NCBI GenBank assembly: GCA_023653785.1
Contig: JAMKCH010012640.1
Coordinates: forward strand, 1 to 64,000
DNA length: 64,000 bases
Reading direction: 5' to 3'
Source of the DNA: Ophioderma brevispina
Lineage: Eukaryota; Echinodermata; Ophiuroidea; Amphilepidida; Ophiodermatidae
Made by a program: the position numbers and the translations under genes. The notes under the pieces are model-generated. The model was given only the letters and a program-made list of their open reading frames with translations, was not told the DNA's origin and did not search any database. Positions 1 to 11,390 of this stretch are shown here, piece after piece. Within the stretch, counting starts at the first letter, position 1, and each line of letters opens with the position of its first letter.

Positions 1-329
1 CCCAAAACCAGGTATTTTAAGTACATCTAAAAATATCTTTCACATGAGAGAGAAAAAAAAATTCCCCCCTAAAAAGTTAATATTTCTCCCATCACGGGAA
101 AATAGTTATATGATTAAAGAGACACTGGCACATTTGAAAACCAGTAACCCTCTATTTTTTCAAAATATGATATTTTGCATGGTAATAAAGCTTTTATATA
201 TATTAGCCCTCACCTAAAATCAGCGCGCTTATGGGTAACAGAATTATTTTACTATTTATGTCGCCGGCGAAATTAATTCAGCATACATCTATGGAGCACA
301 TTTATCACTTTTCCTCTCCCTAGATAACC

Positions 330-890
330 TTCGTAACTGAGAAAAAGCTGAACCCCAAATCACGCGCCTTATCTAGTGTTAACAAAGCTGAGCCCAAATA
401 ACGCGCCTATCCTTAAGTTAACAAAGCTTATCTGAATCATCGGTAGCGCTGAACCCAAATAACGACCCTTATCTAGCGGGGTTAACAAGCTTATCTCCAG
501 ATAAGAAGAGCTGCATCCCCCAAATAACGCGCCTTGATCTGGAGATAACAAAGCTTAACTCTAAATAACGGCCCTTATCTAGTGTTACCAAAGCATGTCT
601 CTTGATAAGGGCCTTATCCCCTATATAAGTTCTTAATCTCCAAATAACGCTCAATACCTCAAGATAACAAAGCTGACCCAAATTAATGTCCTTTCTGGGG
701 TTAACAAAGCTGAACCACAAATAACGGTCCTTATTATAGTGGTAACAAAGCTTATCTAAAGATAAAAAGCTGAACCCAAAAATAACGGTCTTTATCTTGA
801 GTTACACTCCTTATCTGGAGTTAGCAGAGGGCTGAACCCCAATACGGCCTTATCTGGAAATACAAAGCTTGAACGCAATAACCTTGTGAG
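330..890. repeat. Degenerate minisatellite (AACAAAGCTGAACCCC / TTATCTGGAG)
   Basis: About a dozen imperfect units of roughly 35-45 bases follow one another, built from the words AACAAAGCTGAACCCCAAA, TAACGGCCTTATCT and GGAGTTAACAAAGC. Unit length drifts and individual units lose or gain bases. The apparent open frames here arise from the repeat and are not genes. Confidence 0.8.
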
Positions 891-1089
891 GACCACCGAA
901 TGATTAGATAATCAATGAGCTGGATTTAGTTCGTGAAAATAACATCTTTGGCGCTTGACTTGGTTAACTTACCGAGCGGCCCTGGGGGGGGGGGGGCCGC
1001 ACTTGTATTCATGGTGAATATGATGCGTGTAAGGCCTCCCAAAAAGTACCCTATGCGATTATTTCAATTGGCAGAAAAACCACCCTCCA
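891..1089. other. G-run block, no gene
   Basis: The block carries a run of about 12 G flanked by GGTTAACTTACCGAGCGG and by ACTTGTATTCATGGTG. The same block occurs in copy B (near 5965) and, inverted and with the G-run collapsed, near 10740-10850, so it belongs to a dispersed repeat. Confidence 0.6.
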
Positions 1090-1745
1090 GATTACACGCA
1101 TAATTGGCCCAACAATGGTTCGCCATCGGTAATCTTGGCACCGGCATCCACGTGGCTAACGTCTATTGGGCCACCATTGGTTTTCCATTGGCAATGTACA
1201 CTTCGGCTTCATATCGGCATATCCTTTAATGGTCTAATTATTGGCGCATCATATTGGCAAGCGACCAACAGCCAATATAAAGCCAATTATTGGGATAACG
1301 TTGGCCCCTTTGGCTTAAGGCTAATTGTTGCCTAAAAATAGCAGGGTGGATCAAACATCAAAACATAGCAAAATACTCTAGAATCTCTAAAGGACGATTG
1401 TTTTGATCAGAACACATATTCCAAAATATTATACCTCATATTACCAATTTTCAATTTAAAAAAAATAAACTATTGTATTAGCTCAATTATTTAATTAATT
1501 ATTTAATAAAGCAGGTGAAAATATATTTTTTTGGCCCAATAAAAATATTGATATGTTCCCAATATTGGTTCAATACCTATTACCAAGAATTGCCCCAATA
1601 TTGTAACCAACTTTGGCCCGGCCCATATTGGTTCCTATTTTGGCCGATGAGCAAATAATCTTGGACCGATAACTGTAGCCAATACTGTTCCCGATATTGA
1701 GTATATTGGGGCCTTAGTTGGCCCAATATCTCCATGTTTATCTGG
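1090..1745. repeat. TTGG/CCAATATTGG-rich degenerate repeat block
   Basis: Short motifs such as TTGGCCCAATAT, CCAATATTGG, ATTGGCAA and GGCCCAAC recur many times on both strands around an AT-rich core (1340-1540). Copy B has the same block at about 6080-6720. The pattern is that of a degenerate short-period repeat. The 66-codon open stretch at 1135-1335 lies inside it and is not considered a gene. Confidence 0.6.
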
Positions 1746-1869
1746 CCGAGCACGTTTTTTCGGTATGATTTGACTACCCCTAAACAGTACTGGGTTTTAT
1801 TTTGCGACCCTTAACAGTGTTTTGGTTAATTTTAAACCCTAAACAAGTTGATGGCAGTTTAAAAAAAAT

Positions 1870-2973
1870 ACCGGGTGTCTAAAAAAAAAAAGGAAACCCT
1901 CTAAGCGCCCTCTATTTTCACGAGAGAAAGAGTAAACCATACAAATGACTACACATCTGAAAAGTATATTTCATTAGTTTTCCGACCCGAAAAGATCTTG
2001 TCCAAAAGGAGACATATTTGACCGAGTTATGGCCGATTGAAATTTGACCACTTTTTCATTTTAACATATCCACGGATGTACTTCCATGGTTACTGTATGT
2101 TGTTCTTTAGACCATACACCTTCTCCAAGCACATTCTTGTCGTTCATGATGTCTTTTGTTTTTGCGACAAAGACCCGTTCTGATATTGAAACGGTTTCGT
2201 TTCCACAATTATTAGAAATTCTAGATCTTGTCCTCTTTTCTTCTTTACTGCGCTGCTCGCCCACCCCCCCCTTTGCTGCCTCTAAGACCATGACGACGGA
2301 TGCGGCTTTGCGCTTCCTCTTTTCATTTCACTAATGGCTTCTACTAATCAGTCCTTGTCCGTCGGAGCTTTAAAAGGCAGTGTTATTTATTGCGAGCGAA
2401 GTTCTGGCAAGTTTCCTGGTGGTTCATTCTTAAGTTTTCCTCTAGGGCGAAGGCTAGCGGAGTCAAATCTGTGGATCTTAATCGCATTAGAATAACCGCT
2501 GCCTTGCAAGCATCCGACGGACAGAATGATTAGATTGTCATTATGGAAAGGGAACAGAGACGCAAGCCTGCATCCGTGTTACAGACAGGCCCTCCCCAAG
2601 TAGGGGGAAGATCAGCGCAGTAAATAAGAATGAGCAAGATCTTGGAATTTCTAATATTGAAGCTAAACTTTTCATATCAGAACTGACCTTTGTCGCAAAA
2701 ACAAAGAAATCATAAACAACGAAGAGCTTGGAGAATGTGGATTGTCTACAGGCCTACCGACGAGTAACATCCGTGATAAAATTGAAAAAGTGGTACAAAT
2801 TTTCAATCGGCCATACCCTCAGTCAATATGCCATGCACTATTGGAAAGATCTTTTTCGGTGTCGAACCCTAATGAAAGCACTTTTCAGATATGAATTAAT
2901 TGTGTATGTTTTACTTTTTTCTCCTCGTGAAATAGAGGCACTTTGAGGTTTTCCTTTTTTTGAGACACCCGGT
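1870..2973. mobile_element. Foldback element, family 1, copy 1
   Basis: The segment starts with ACCGGGTGTCT and ends with AGACACCCGGT. The outer ~55 bases on each side are inverted copies, including the GGAAACCCTC and CTCTATTTTCACGAG words. The inversion continues inward. GTTTTTGCGACAAAG near 2160 pairs with CTTTGTCGCAAAAAC near 2690, AGATCTTG near 2223 pairs with CAAGATCT near 2637, and GTCCGTCGGA near 2358 pairs with TCCGACGGAC near 2515. The arms are about 500 bases with a central spacer of ~100 bases near 2390-2490. No transposase is seen, so it is a non-autonomous foldback DNA element or a decayed inverted dimer. Confidence 0.85.
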
Positions 2974-3285
2974 ACATCCTAAACAATTGTTTTGCTAATT
3001 TTTGCTACCCTAAACGAGTACGTGCCTTTATCTACACTTACCAGGCTGTAGTCTCTTATTGTACTCTTCCCTGATAAAGGAATATTCACATGTATTTCAT
3101 TGAAAGTATATTGAACTTTTTTGTTCACCTATGTGTAAAAGCATCAATTTGCGCATTATCCAGGACCTAATTAATTCAAAATTAAATCCATTACTTTTAA
3201 GTCTTTTTAAAAGGTTCCCTAGTTTCTTTTGGAATTAATGGGTCTTATCGGATGCCGCAATTCACAGGCTTTTCTGCAAATTCCG

Positions 3286-4534
3286 CCTTTCATGTTACAA
3301 ACATTGCCTGTTAACTGGTCTATGATGGCACTGTGAAAGGCCCAACTGCTAGGGTTGGCTATCATGGCTATAGCGTAACATCATACCACAAGATACACGG
3401 ACTAAGTTTTATATACTATCCCCTCAATCATACCTCCACTACAGAGAAGTAGAGGCTATTCCACGATCAACTGGAAATCTATACTGCGATATCTGAATGG
3501 ACCGTACCACTCTTGTGGAGGTGACAAATTCAATGAGGAGCAGGGACTTCTGTTAATCATGTTGTTGTGAGGAATGTTAAGGACTGAAATACCCTATAGT
3601 GCGTTTCCATACATGAATGAATTGTATCCAGTGGCAGGGAGTGAGTTAAATGTACTGGCGTGTCCTCCAAGATAATCTGGTGTGGCACGGCTTTGAATTC
3701 TTGCATTTGTACCGGTAGAGCTAGGTTGACCCCTCTCCGATTAATTGAATAGGTCCAAAAATCCAGGGGGACGAACGTATCACACTAGAGATACAATGTG
3801 CTCATCCCACCAAGGACACAGTTCAGTGGTGTACTGTACATCATGGACATGAACTGACTTTATGCATTCTGGGTAATCCAATGTACCCCAAAACCAGGGG
3901 GTGTATTTTCTAAATACACTGGGAATGGAAGTATTGAACTGTGCCAAGGTAATGAGATTTTACTAGCTCATAGTGTCACCACGAACCGGACTATAGTATA
4001 GTTTTGTAAAAACTGAGTAGAAAAAACAAAAACAATAAAAACAATGGGATATTCAGATAACTCACATTTAATGTTGCGTATGGTCATCTACTCTAATGTA
4101 AATAAATCCTATTACGCTGTATATTTCTTTTACTTTGATTTATTTTTTTTATTGTTTATTATTTATATTTAGATTTATATAAAGTATCTTGATATATTTT
4201 TTTTAGTATTTTTTATTGGTATTCATTTGTTTGTAATATTTTTATATTTTTCGTTTTATTATATTTATTTATATTCATATAAAGTTATCTTATATTGTTA
4301 GTTATGTAGATTTTTATTTGCTTAGTCATTTATTTTTCGTTGATTTATTTTCTTATATTTACTTAATTTATCTTTTATTATATTATTCTGCGGTGTATTT
4401 TTAATAACTGAATAATACCCAAAAACTAACTAAATTAATGAATACAAAGCAATAAAAAAAGATAACGTTATATAAATATAACTACATATAAAAAATCAAT
4501 ACAAAAATAAAATATAAATAAAATCAAAATAAAA
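3286..4534. other. Spacer between the large repeats, no gene
   Basis: The left part (to about 4020) is ordinary sequence with no recognisable coding signal. From about 4080 to 4530 it is extremely A/T-rich, with TTTATT/ATTTATAT runs. I see no supported gene or element. Confidence 0.6.
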
Positions 4535-4960
4535 CACTGGCCGTTCATCGCGTTAGAACATGCAAACTCTCACCGTCTTCGTGTTTCAACTGGCAAAACT
4601 CGCCGTATCGCGTTACAAAACTTGCAGCTATCGCCCGTCATCGCGTACGAAACATTGTTTTTTGGCCAAACTCCGCCGTCTTGCGTTGCAAAATTTGCAA
4701 AAAACTTCCGCCGTCATCTCCCTACGAACTTGAAAACTCTGCCGTCTTCCGCGGGTGCACAACTTGCCAAACTCGCGTCACGAACTTGTAAACTCTCGCC
4801 GTAATCGCGTTACAATTTGCATACTCCTCCGTCATCGCGTTACCAAACTCCAATTCGCCGTCACTCGCGTTACAAACTTGGAAACTCGCCGTATCGGTTG
4901 CAAAACTCGACGCGGGTTGTCACTTCGACGTTTTGTCCGCTCTGGCGTCAGGTGACTACA
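4535..4960. repeat. Minisatellite (CCGTCATCGCGTTACAAAC)
   Basis: About 12-14 units of roughly 30 bases have the form CGCCGTCATCGCGTTACAAA then CTTGCAAACT. It is CpG-rich and stands out against the AT-rich spacer before it. Unit lengths vary by a few bases. It ends just before copy B of the large repeat. Confidence 0.85.
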
Positions 4961-5299
4961 AATGAATAAATCATACCCCAAAAAGGGTATTTTAAGTAAA
5001 TCTAAAATATTGTCACATGAGAGAGAAACAAAAAATTCCCCCCTAAAAAGTTTAATAATTTCTCCCATCACGGGGAATAGTTAGGAGTAAAGAGACACGG
5101 CACATTTGAAAAACAACACCCTCTATATTTTCAAAATTGATATTTTGATTGGTAATAAGCCTTTGAATATATATAGCCTAACCTAAAATCAGCGCGCTTA
5201 TGGTAAACAGAACGATTTGTATAATTGATGGTCGCCGGCGAAATTAATCATGCAGAACTAGGAGCAACCAAGTGTCTCACTTTTCCTTATCCCTAGATA

Positions 5300-5860
5300 A
5301 CGCTCGTTCACTGGAGATAAAAAGCTGAACCCCAAATAAACGTCCTTATCTAGGTAAACAAGATTGAGCCCCACATAACGCGCGTATCTTAAGTTAACAA
5401 GCTTATCTCGAGATAACGAGATGAACCCCAAATAACGACCCTATCTAGCTGGGGTTAACAAAGCTTATTCCAGGTAAGAATGCTGAACCCCCAATAACGC
5501 GCCTATCTGGAGATTAACAAAGCGAACTCTAAATAACGGCCCTGATCTAGTGTAACAAAGCTTATTCTTGATAAGGGGCCTTATCCTAAGATAAGGTTTT
5601 CGTCATCCCAATAAACGCTCAATTAACTAAGATACAAAGTGGAACCCCAAATACCGATCCTTATCTGGGGTTAACAAAGCTGAACCAAAAATAACGGTCC
5701 TTTTTTAAGTGGTAACAAAGCTATCTAAGATAACCAAAAGCTGACCCAAAAACGGTCTTATCTTGAGGTTAACCACTCATTATCTGGATTAGCAGAGCTG
5801 AACCCCAAATAAGGGCCTTATCTGGAAATAACAAAGCTGAACACCAATTAACACTTTTTT
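5300..5860. repeat. Degenerate minisatellite, copy B
   Basis: It is the counterpart of the array at 330-890, with the same AACAAAGCTGAACCCC and CCTTATCTGGAG words in the same order. Each unit differs from its partner by small indels. Confidence 0.8.
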
Positions 5861-6834
5861 TTTGAGGAACCACCGATTGATATAAAGATAATCAATGAGC
5901 TGGATTGAGTTCGTGAAAATAACAGGCTTGGCGTTGACTGGTTAACTTAGCTCGAGCGGACATGGGGGGGGGGGGGCGAATTGTATTCATGGTGGATATC
6001 GACTCGTGAAGGCCCAAAAAGTACCCTATGCGAGTATTTCAATTGGCAAGAAAAAACACCCTCCCAGATTACAAGCATAAGGGGCCCAACAATGGTTGCG
6101 CACATCTTTAATCTTGGCATCGGCATCACTTGGCTAACGTATATTGGGGGCCCACTATGTTTCCATTGGAATGTGATATCGGCTTCATATCGGCATCTTT
6201 TAATGGTCTAATATTGACGCATCATATTGGCAATCGACAACAGCCCCAATATAGGCCAATTATTGGGATAACGTTGGCCCAATGTGGCTTAAGGCTAATT
6301 GTTCTAAAACTAGCAGGGTGATAAAACCAATAAAAACATGCAAAAACCTAGTAATCTATAAAGGCGATTGTTTTGATGTATGAACACAATATTCCAAAAA
6401 TATTATACTATATAATACCACTTTGCAATTAAAAAATAACTATTGATTAGTCAAATTATTTAATTTAATTATTTAAAAAGCAGGTGAAAAATATTTATTT
6501 TGCCAATACAATATGATATGTTCCCACTATTGGTTCAATACCTATTACCAAGAATGAGCCAAATTGTACCAACTTTGGCCCTGGGCCAATTATTGTCTAA
6601 TTTTGGGCCGATGAGCAAATATATTGGCCGATAACGGTAGCCAAGAACTGGTTCCGATATTGGTATATATTGGGCTATATGGCCAAATCTCCATGTGATC
6701 TGGGCTGAGCACGTTTCGGTTGGTTTGTACTAAACAAGTACTTTGGGTGTGATTCTTGCTACCCTAACAAGTGTTTTGGTTAATTTTAAAACCCAAAAAA
6801 GAACCATTTAAAAATTCATTCAAAAAAATTAAAA

Positions 6835-7926
6835 ATATTAAAAAAAAAAAAAAGGAAACCCTCGAAGCACCCTCTATTTCACCGAAGAGGGAAAAGAGTA
6901 ACCATACAAATTAAGACACATCTGAAAAGTATTTTATAGGTTTCCGAGAACCGAAAAGATCTTTTCCAAAAAGACACATATATTGGCCGTGTTATGGCCG
7001 ATTGAAAATTGTACCATTTTTTCATTTTATCCACGATTGTAAACGTCCATGGTTACTGTAGCTGTTCTTTAGACAATACGCCTTCTCCAAGCACATTCCT
7101 TTGTTCCATGATGTCTTTTGTTTGCGACAAAAGGACCCGTTTTGATATTGAAAAGTTATGTTCAATTATTAGAAATTCTAAGATCTTCCTCGTTCTCTTT
7201 ACTGCGTGCTCTGCCCCCCCCCCTCACTTTGCTGCCTCTAAGCCATGACGACGGATGCAGGGGCTTTGCGACCTCTTTTTCCATTTCAATAAGTGACTTC
7301 TAATAATTCTTGTCCGTCGGATGCTTTAAAAGCAGTGGCTATTCTATGACGAAGCGAAGTTCTGGCAGTTTGCTGGTGGTTACGGCTTAATGTTTCATCT
7401 AGGGCGAAGTCTAGCGGAGTAAAATCTGGGGATCTTAAGACAACAGAATAACGCTGCCTGCACGCATCCGACGGACAAGATATATTAGCTGTCGATAAGG
7501 AAATGGAAAGAGAACGCAATCCGCATCCGTGTTACAGACGGCCTCCTTCCCCAAGTGGGGGAAGAGCAGCGCAGTAAAGAAGCATGAGGCAAGATCTTGG
7601 AATTCTAATAATTTAAACAAAAAAACAAAAAAACCGAAAAAGAAAACCACACAAAAACAAAAGAATTATATAAACAAACGATATGAGATTGGAGAATGTG
7701 TATTGTCTTAAAGACTACCGAAAAGGATTAACAAATCGGGATAAAAATGAAAAAGTGGGTAAAATTTTCACGGCCATAACTCGGTCAATATGCATCCTAT
7801 TGAAAAGATCTTTTTGGGGTCGGAAACCTAATGAAATGATTTTCAGATATGAATTAATTTGTATGTTTACTTTTCTCCTCTGAAATAGAGGCACTGTGAG
7901 GGTTTCCTTTTTTTGAGAAACCCGGT
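6835..7926. mobile_element. Foldback element, family 1, copy 2
   Basis: This is the counterpart of the element at 1870-2973. The right end GAGAAACCCGGTACC is kept, while the left terminal ACCGGGTGTCT is lost or eroded into an A-run before GGAAACCCTC. Internal inverted pairs remain, for example TTGCGACAAAAGG near 7120 and GACGGATGCAG near 7250 against GTCCGTCGGAT and GGACAAGAT in the second arm. It has no credible coding region. Confidence 0.75.
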
Positions 7927-8312
7927 ACCATCCAAACAGGTTTGGACATAATTTTGATACCCTAAAACGAGTACGTGCCTTTAATCATACACTGAACAGG
8001 CTGTAGTCTCTATTGTACCTCTTGCCTGAGTAACAGGAAATATTATACAACATGATTTCATGGAAAGTATATTGAACTTGTTTTGGTTCACTCTTATGTG
8101 TAAAGCATCAATTAGCGCTTATCCAGGACTAATAATTCAAAATTTAAATCCATTACTTTAAAAGTCTTTCCTAAAGGTGTCCCTATTCTTGGCGAATTAA
8201 TGGGTCTTATCGGATGCCGCAATTCACACGGGATTTTCTGCAAATTCAGCCTTTTATTGAACAAAATCCCTGTGTAGAAGTAAATATATAGTTCCAGCCT
8301 CCCCGTACTCAT

Positions 8313-8520
8313 ATTAGGGAGCTTTCGATGTTCCAGACGGGACCGTTCTACGACGGTAAACACCAAGCATTTGTAGTCCTCGCCACGACGGTTGAAGGGC
8401 TTATTTGCTGTGTTGTAGAATCTGGAGGACCGACGCATCGCAAAGTTGGCGCATGCGCACAGGTCGAGGGGAAAACACGTCTAGAAAATATCCGTCGTGG
8501 GATTTCGAAAGCTCCCTAAT
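8313..8520. mobile_element. MITE-like element with perfect 16-bp inverted ends
   Basis: ATTAGGGAGCTTTCGA at 8313-8328 is the exact reverse complement of the last 16 bases (8505-8520). The 208-base element is more GC-rich than its flanks and contains the internal palindrome ACCGTTCTACGACGGT. No clear target-site duplication is seen and there is no transposase. A non-autonomous DNA transposon is the best reading. Short open frames crossing it are incidental. Confidence 0.8.
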
Positions 8521-10737
8521 GTCGGGCTTACAACCGGTAAACGAACTATGGGCACCCGAATTCAGGGACTCTTCATTAGCACAGTTTTACGCTTTACTTC
8601 CGTTTTCGTATATGGAGCCCGGACGGTGGCTCCTTGCCGGTACTATAATTACTTTCACAATGGAGACTAAATAATATTCAGACCTATTGGATTGACATAA
8701 ATGGAGGGGACGGACCCTAATTCCATTTCTACGCACATGACCCCCGACCAGTCCTATTGTATACTTCTTAAACGAGAACAAAGTAGAATCAGGCGCTGCG
8801 CAGCATTATAGTGCCTATAAAAAAAACTCGGTATACACTGTATATGCGCAGTCTAATCGCGTGCGATAAGACACGGCGCATGATGTACGAACAAAACAGT
8901 GGCTCTTACACTGATACACAACAATGGTCACATAGTCGACAATACCAGACTCCTTGTGAGACGTGTGGGAGTTCAGGTAGAACGTTCAATGACGTACAGT
9001 TGAGTATAATACAATTTTTGATGAAAATGTAGCTTAGGGTGTGAGAATAAGAATTGCCGGGTGCCACCTGGGCATCCTTGGGCATTTGAGAAATCAAATG
9101 AACAAGTGGTTAGGGCAATTGTAACATAAGTCCATACTTCAAATTCAAAATGGAAGCCAAATCATTAGTTTTAAAATATGACATATAACAGCAAATACAT
9201 GCGATAAAAAATAGACTGAAGACATAAGGTTATGTTGTTTAGACACAATAAATGTAGTTCTGTTACCTTTTACAGTTGTAACATGACGTCAATCAATATG
9301 GCCGCCAAAAACGGGAATATCTTCAGAAAATACTTGACACAAATGTGTAAGTATTACGGCCTTCAAGTCGAAATCCGAATTGTGTCATGACATTTGAAAG
9401 TACCTTTATCCTAAACCAATGACAACATGACATTTCAATTGTTTAAGAATCGCCCAAATCGAAAAAGAAACTCTATGGCGCCCAAAGTTGTTTAAGATAC
9501 CATAGGAATTACAGTTTTTCACATATAGCGCACTCCATTTATAAATAGACCATTTGTATTTATCGGGATTATGGTAGCACTTGGTTATGATCATAGGTAC
9601 ATTTCTAATGTTTCATTGACACAATAAGTTATACTTAAAGGTAATATTAAAAAAAAAAAAAAAAAAATATTTTTGAAGATATTCACGTTTTTGGCTGCCA
9701 GTATTGACTGGCGTATGTTTACAACTTTAAAGGACCGAAACCATTATATGTATCAGCAACATAATATAAGACTTATGTTATTTTTTATCCGAGGTATTTT
9801 GTTTACTGTTTTGTATAGGGCATTTTTAAAATTAACGATTTGGCTTTCATTTTTGAATTGGAAGTATGCTCAGATGTATAAAAGTGCCACCATGTTCATT
9901 AGGTCCTATATTATATTTATAACTCCATCGTTGATAAAATAGGGTTGAATAGATGATAGGCATTTATGGCGGACGCAGTCTGGATTCCAAAAAACGCCCA
10001 CAGGGTGCCGAGGTGGTGCTTTTACGGCCAGCCCATAACATGGACCAATCTCTCCGACTAAGGGATTATTGAACGGTGAGGGGGGGGGGGCCTCTTTTTT
10101 TGTTCAGGTTAAAGATGTGCGGCCGATTTCCGAACTTGGGGGCTGTGAGCTGATTTGTCTTCTCTGAAAGTAAGGGCTTGGGAACTGAAATGGTGAAGAA
10201 ATTTGCAGGATGGGGCTGAAATTTGGCTAAATTTCAGCTTCTGAGTCCAAAATTTTCTGAAAAGGGACCGTTAATAACGGAAATAAGGCTTCAACTGTGG
10301 GTTCGGGAATGCCTAGATAGACCCGAAAAGGGGGTCTTAAGGATCGCAAACCCATACCTCTTCCAATACAGTGCCCCCCCCACCGGGGTGGTTATTGATC
10401 TTTGTATTCCTTGGTGACAGATTCACACGCGAAAAGAAATGAAAATCTAATAATAAAAGTATATGTGTAGGCGCCGGCGATGAGACAGATAAGGCTGAAA
10501 AAGGTTAAATCACTCCGAGAATCTACCATGTGAGGAGAAAATCGGGAACAAAACCCAATATTTTCAGGATTTTTAATGTGATATTTTACAAGTATTCAAA
10601 ATATCACAACCTAAAGACGTATTTTTTCTAAAAGCATACACTAATTTTGATTTTTTTGATGATTTTGATACCCTAAACAAAGTACGCGCGTACTTCGCCT
10701 GATCTAAAAAAACCCTACCCTAATTACGCGTTTTTGT
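8521..10737. other. No recognisable gene
   Basis: Only short open frames occur and none resembles a known protein. There is a 17-base A-run near 9650 and a 10-base G-run near 10081. CATGACGTCAATC near 9282 contains a CRE octamer, followed by a GGCCGCCAAAA word. The stretch near 10655-10690 (GATACCCTAAACAAAGTAC) matches a piece of the large repeat near 7955. Confidence 0.5.
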
Positions 10738-10855
10738 ACACGAGCATGATATCCACCTTTGAATACAAGTGCCCCATCCCCGGGGGAGCGGCCGTTGGCC
10801 GCGAGCGCTAAGTTAACCAAGTCAAGCGCGAAAGCCTGTTATTTAGTCACGAACG
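10738..10855. repeat. Inverted fragment of the large repeat
   Basis: The block with GATATCCACC, GAATACAAGTG, a CCCCGGGGG core, GCTAAGTTAACCAAGTCAA and GCCTGTTATTT is the reverse complement of the G-run block near 5920-6000 (and 940-1025). It is a third partial copy in opposite orientation, so that block belongs to a dispersed element. Confidence 0.75.
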
Positions 10856-10961
10856 CCATCATAGCGAATTGATTATATAGCATACACCTAGAGTATGATT
10901 ATATAAATAACATTTCAAAACAATGTTTTGGTTAAAACATGCTAAAATTGGATTGATTATA

Positions 10962-11123
10962 CAAATATTGACTCCTATGAGGGGCACGGTTAAAATTATA
11001 GGCCAAGGTGATGTCAAAACCATGACTATGCCCGAAGCGAAGCTGAGAGCATAGTCATGGTTTTGACATCACCGAGGGCCTATAATTTTAACTGTGCCCC
11101 GAATATTAAGCAGTCAATATTTG
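10962..11123. repeat. Near-perfect hairpin with ~70-base arms
   Basis: The left arm 10962-11031 (with GGGGCACGGTTAAAATTATA and GGTGATGTCAAAACCATGAC) is inverted at 11049-11123 with a few mismatches. The spacer is ~17 bases (CCGAAGCGAAGCTGAGA). The arms contain ACAAATATTGACT / AGTCAATATTTG outermost. This is typical of a foldback MITE. Such a structure transcribed in full would give a long double-stranded RNA stem, but no gene is predicted. Confidence 0.85.
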
Positions 11124-11149
11124 TTTTATACACCGAATATATAGATTCT

Positions 11150-11390
11150 TCTCATCTGATTGGTTAAGATTTCCCAAACTGACAATTCCTACAACTTACA
11201 CACTATTTGCAATGCCTATCGTTACACAGAGGACGCGCACACACGCGCGATGTATGAACACGGTGTTGAGACTGTCCTATTATTTCCGGGCACAGTCGAT
11301 TGCCATGCCCCGGGCACAGTTCATCGTGACGTCATCTTAGGGGCCCAGCTATTTTAATTACTCTACTTTTAACCAATCAGATGAGAGGAA
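11150..11390. repeat. Segment flanked by inverted CTCATCTGATTGGTTAA
   Basis: CTCATCTGATTGGTTAA near 11153 is repeated inverted (TTAACCAATCAGATGAG) near 11370. Inside lie GGGCACAGT words that echo the end of the neighbouring hairpin, plus a CRE octamer at 11327. It may be part of the same composite element as the hairpin. Confidence 0.6.

Larger units (their letters stand above)
1..3285. repeat. Large direct repeat, copy A
   Basis: The first ~3.3 kb recurs in the same order at about 4977-8265, offset by ~4.98 kb. Matching landmarks are the opening CCCAAAA/GGTATTTTAAGTA block, the minisatellite, the G-run near 985, the TTGG-rich block, the foldback element and the final GGATGCCGCAATTCACA string near 3250. 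Differences between copies are dominated by 1-2 base indels and homopolymer length changes. The left limit lies outside the window. No protein-coding gene is recognised in it. Confidence 0.9.
4977..8265. repeat. Large direct repeat, copy B
   Basis: This is the second copy of the segment at 1-3285, in the same orientation and order. Homology fades after the AATTCACACGGGATTTTCTG stretch near 8220-8265, equivalent to position ~3285 in copy A. The copies are highly similar but rich in small indels. It could be a recent segmental duplication, a long dispersed repeat present twice, or an assembly duplication. Confidence 0.9.

Noticed and set aside
330..890. CRISPR-like array
   Set aside because: Units are contiguous and degenerate with no constant repeat separated by unique spacers, so it is a minisatellite in a eukaryotic context.
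1..8265. LTR retrotransposon with 3.3-kb LTRs around a 1.7-kb interior
   Set aside because: There is no TG...CA termini, primer-binding site, polypurine tract or gag/pol similarity between the copies. The copies themselves contain inserted foldback elements.
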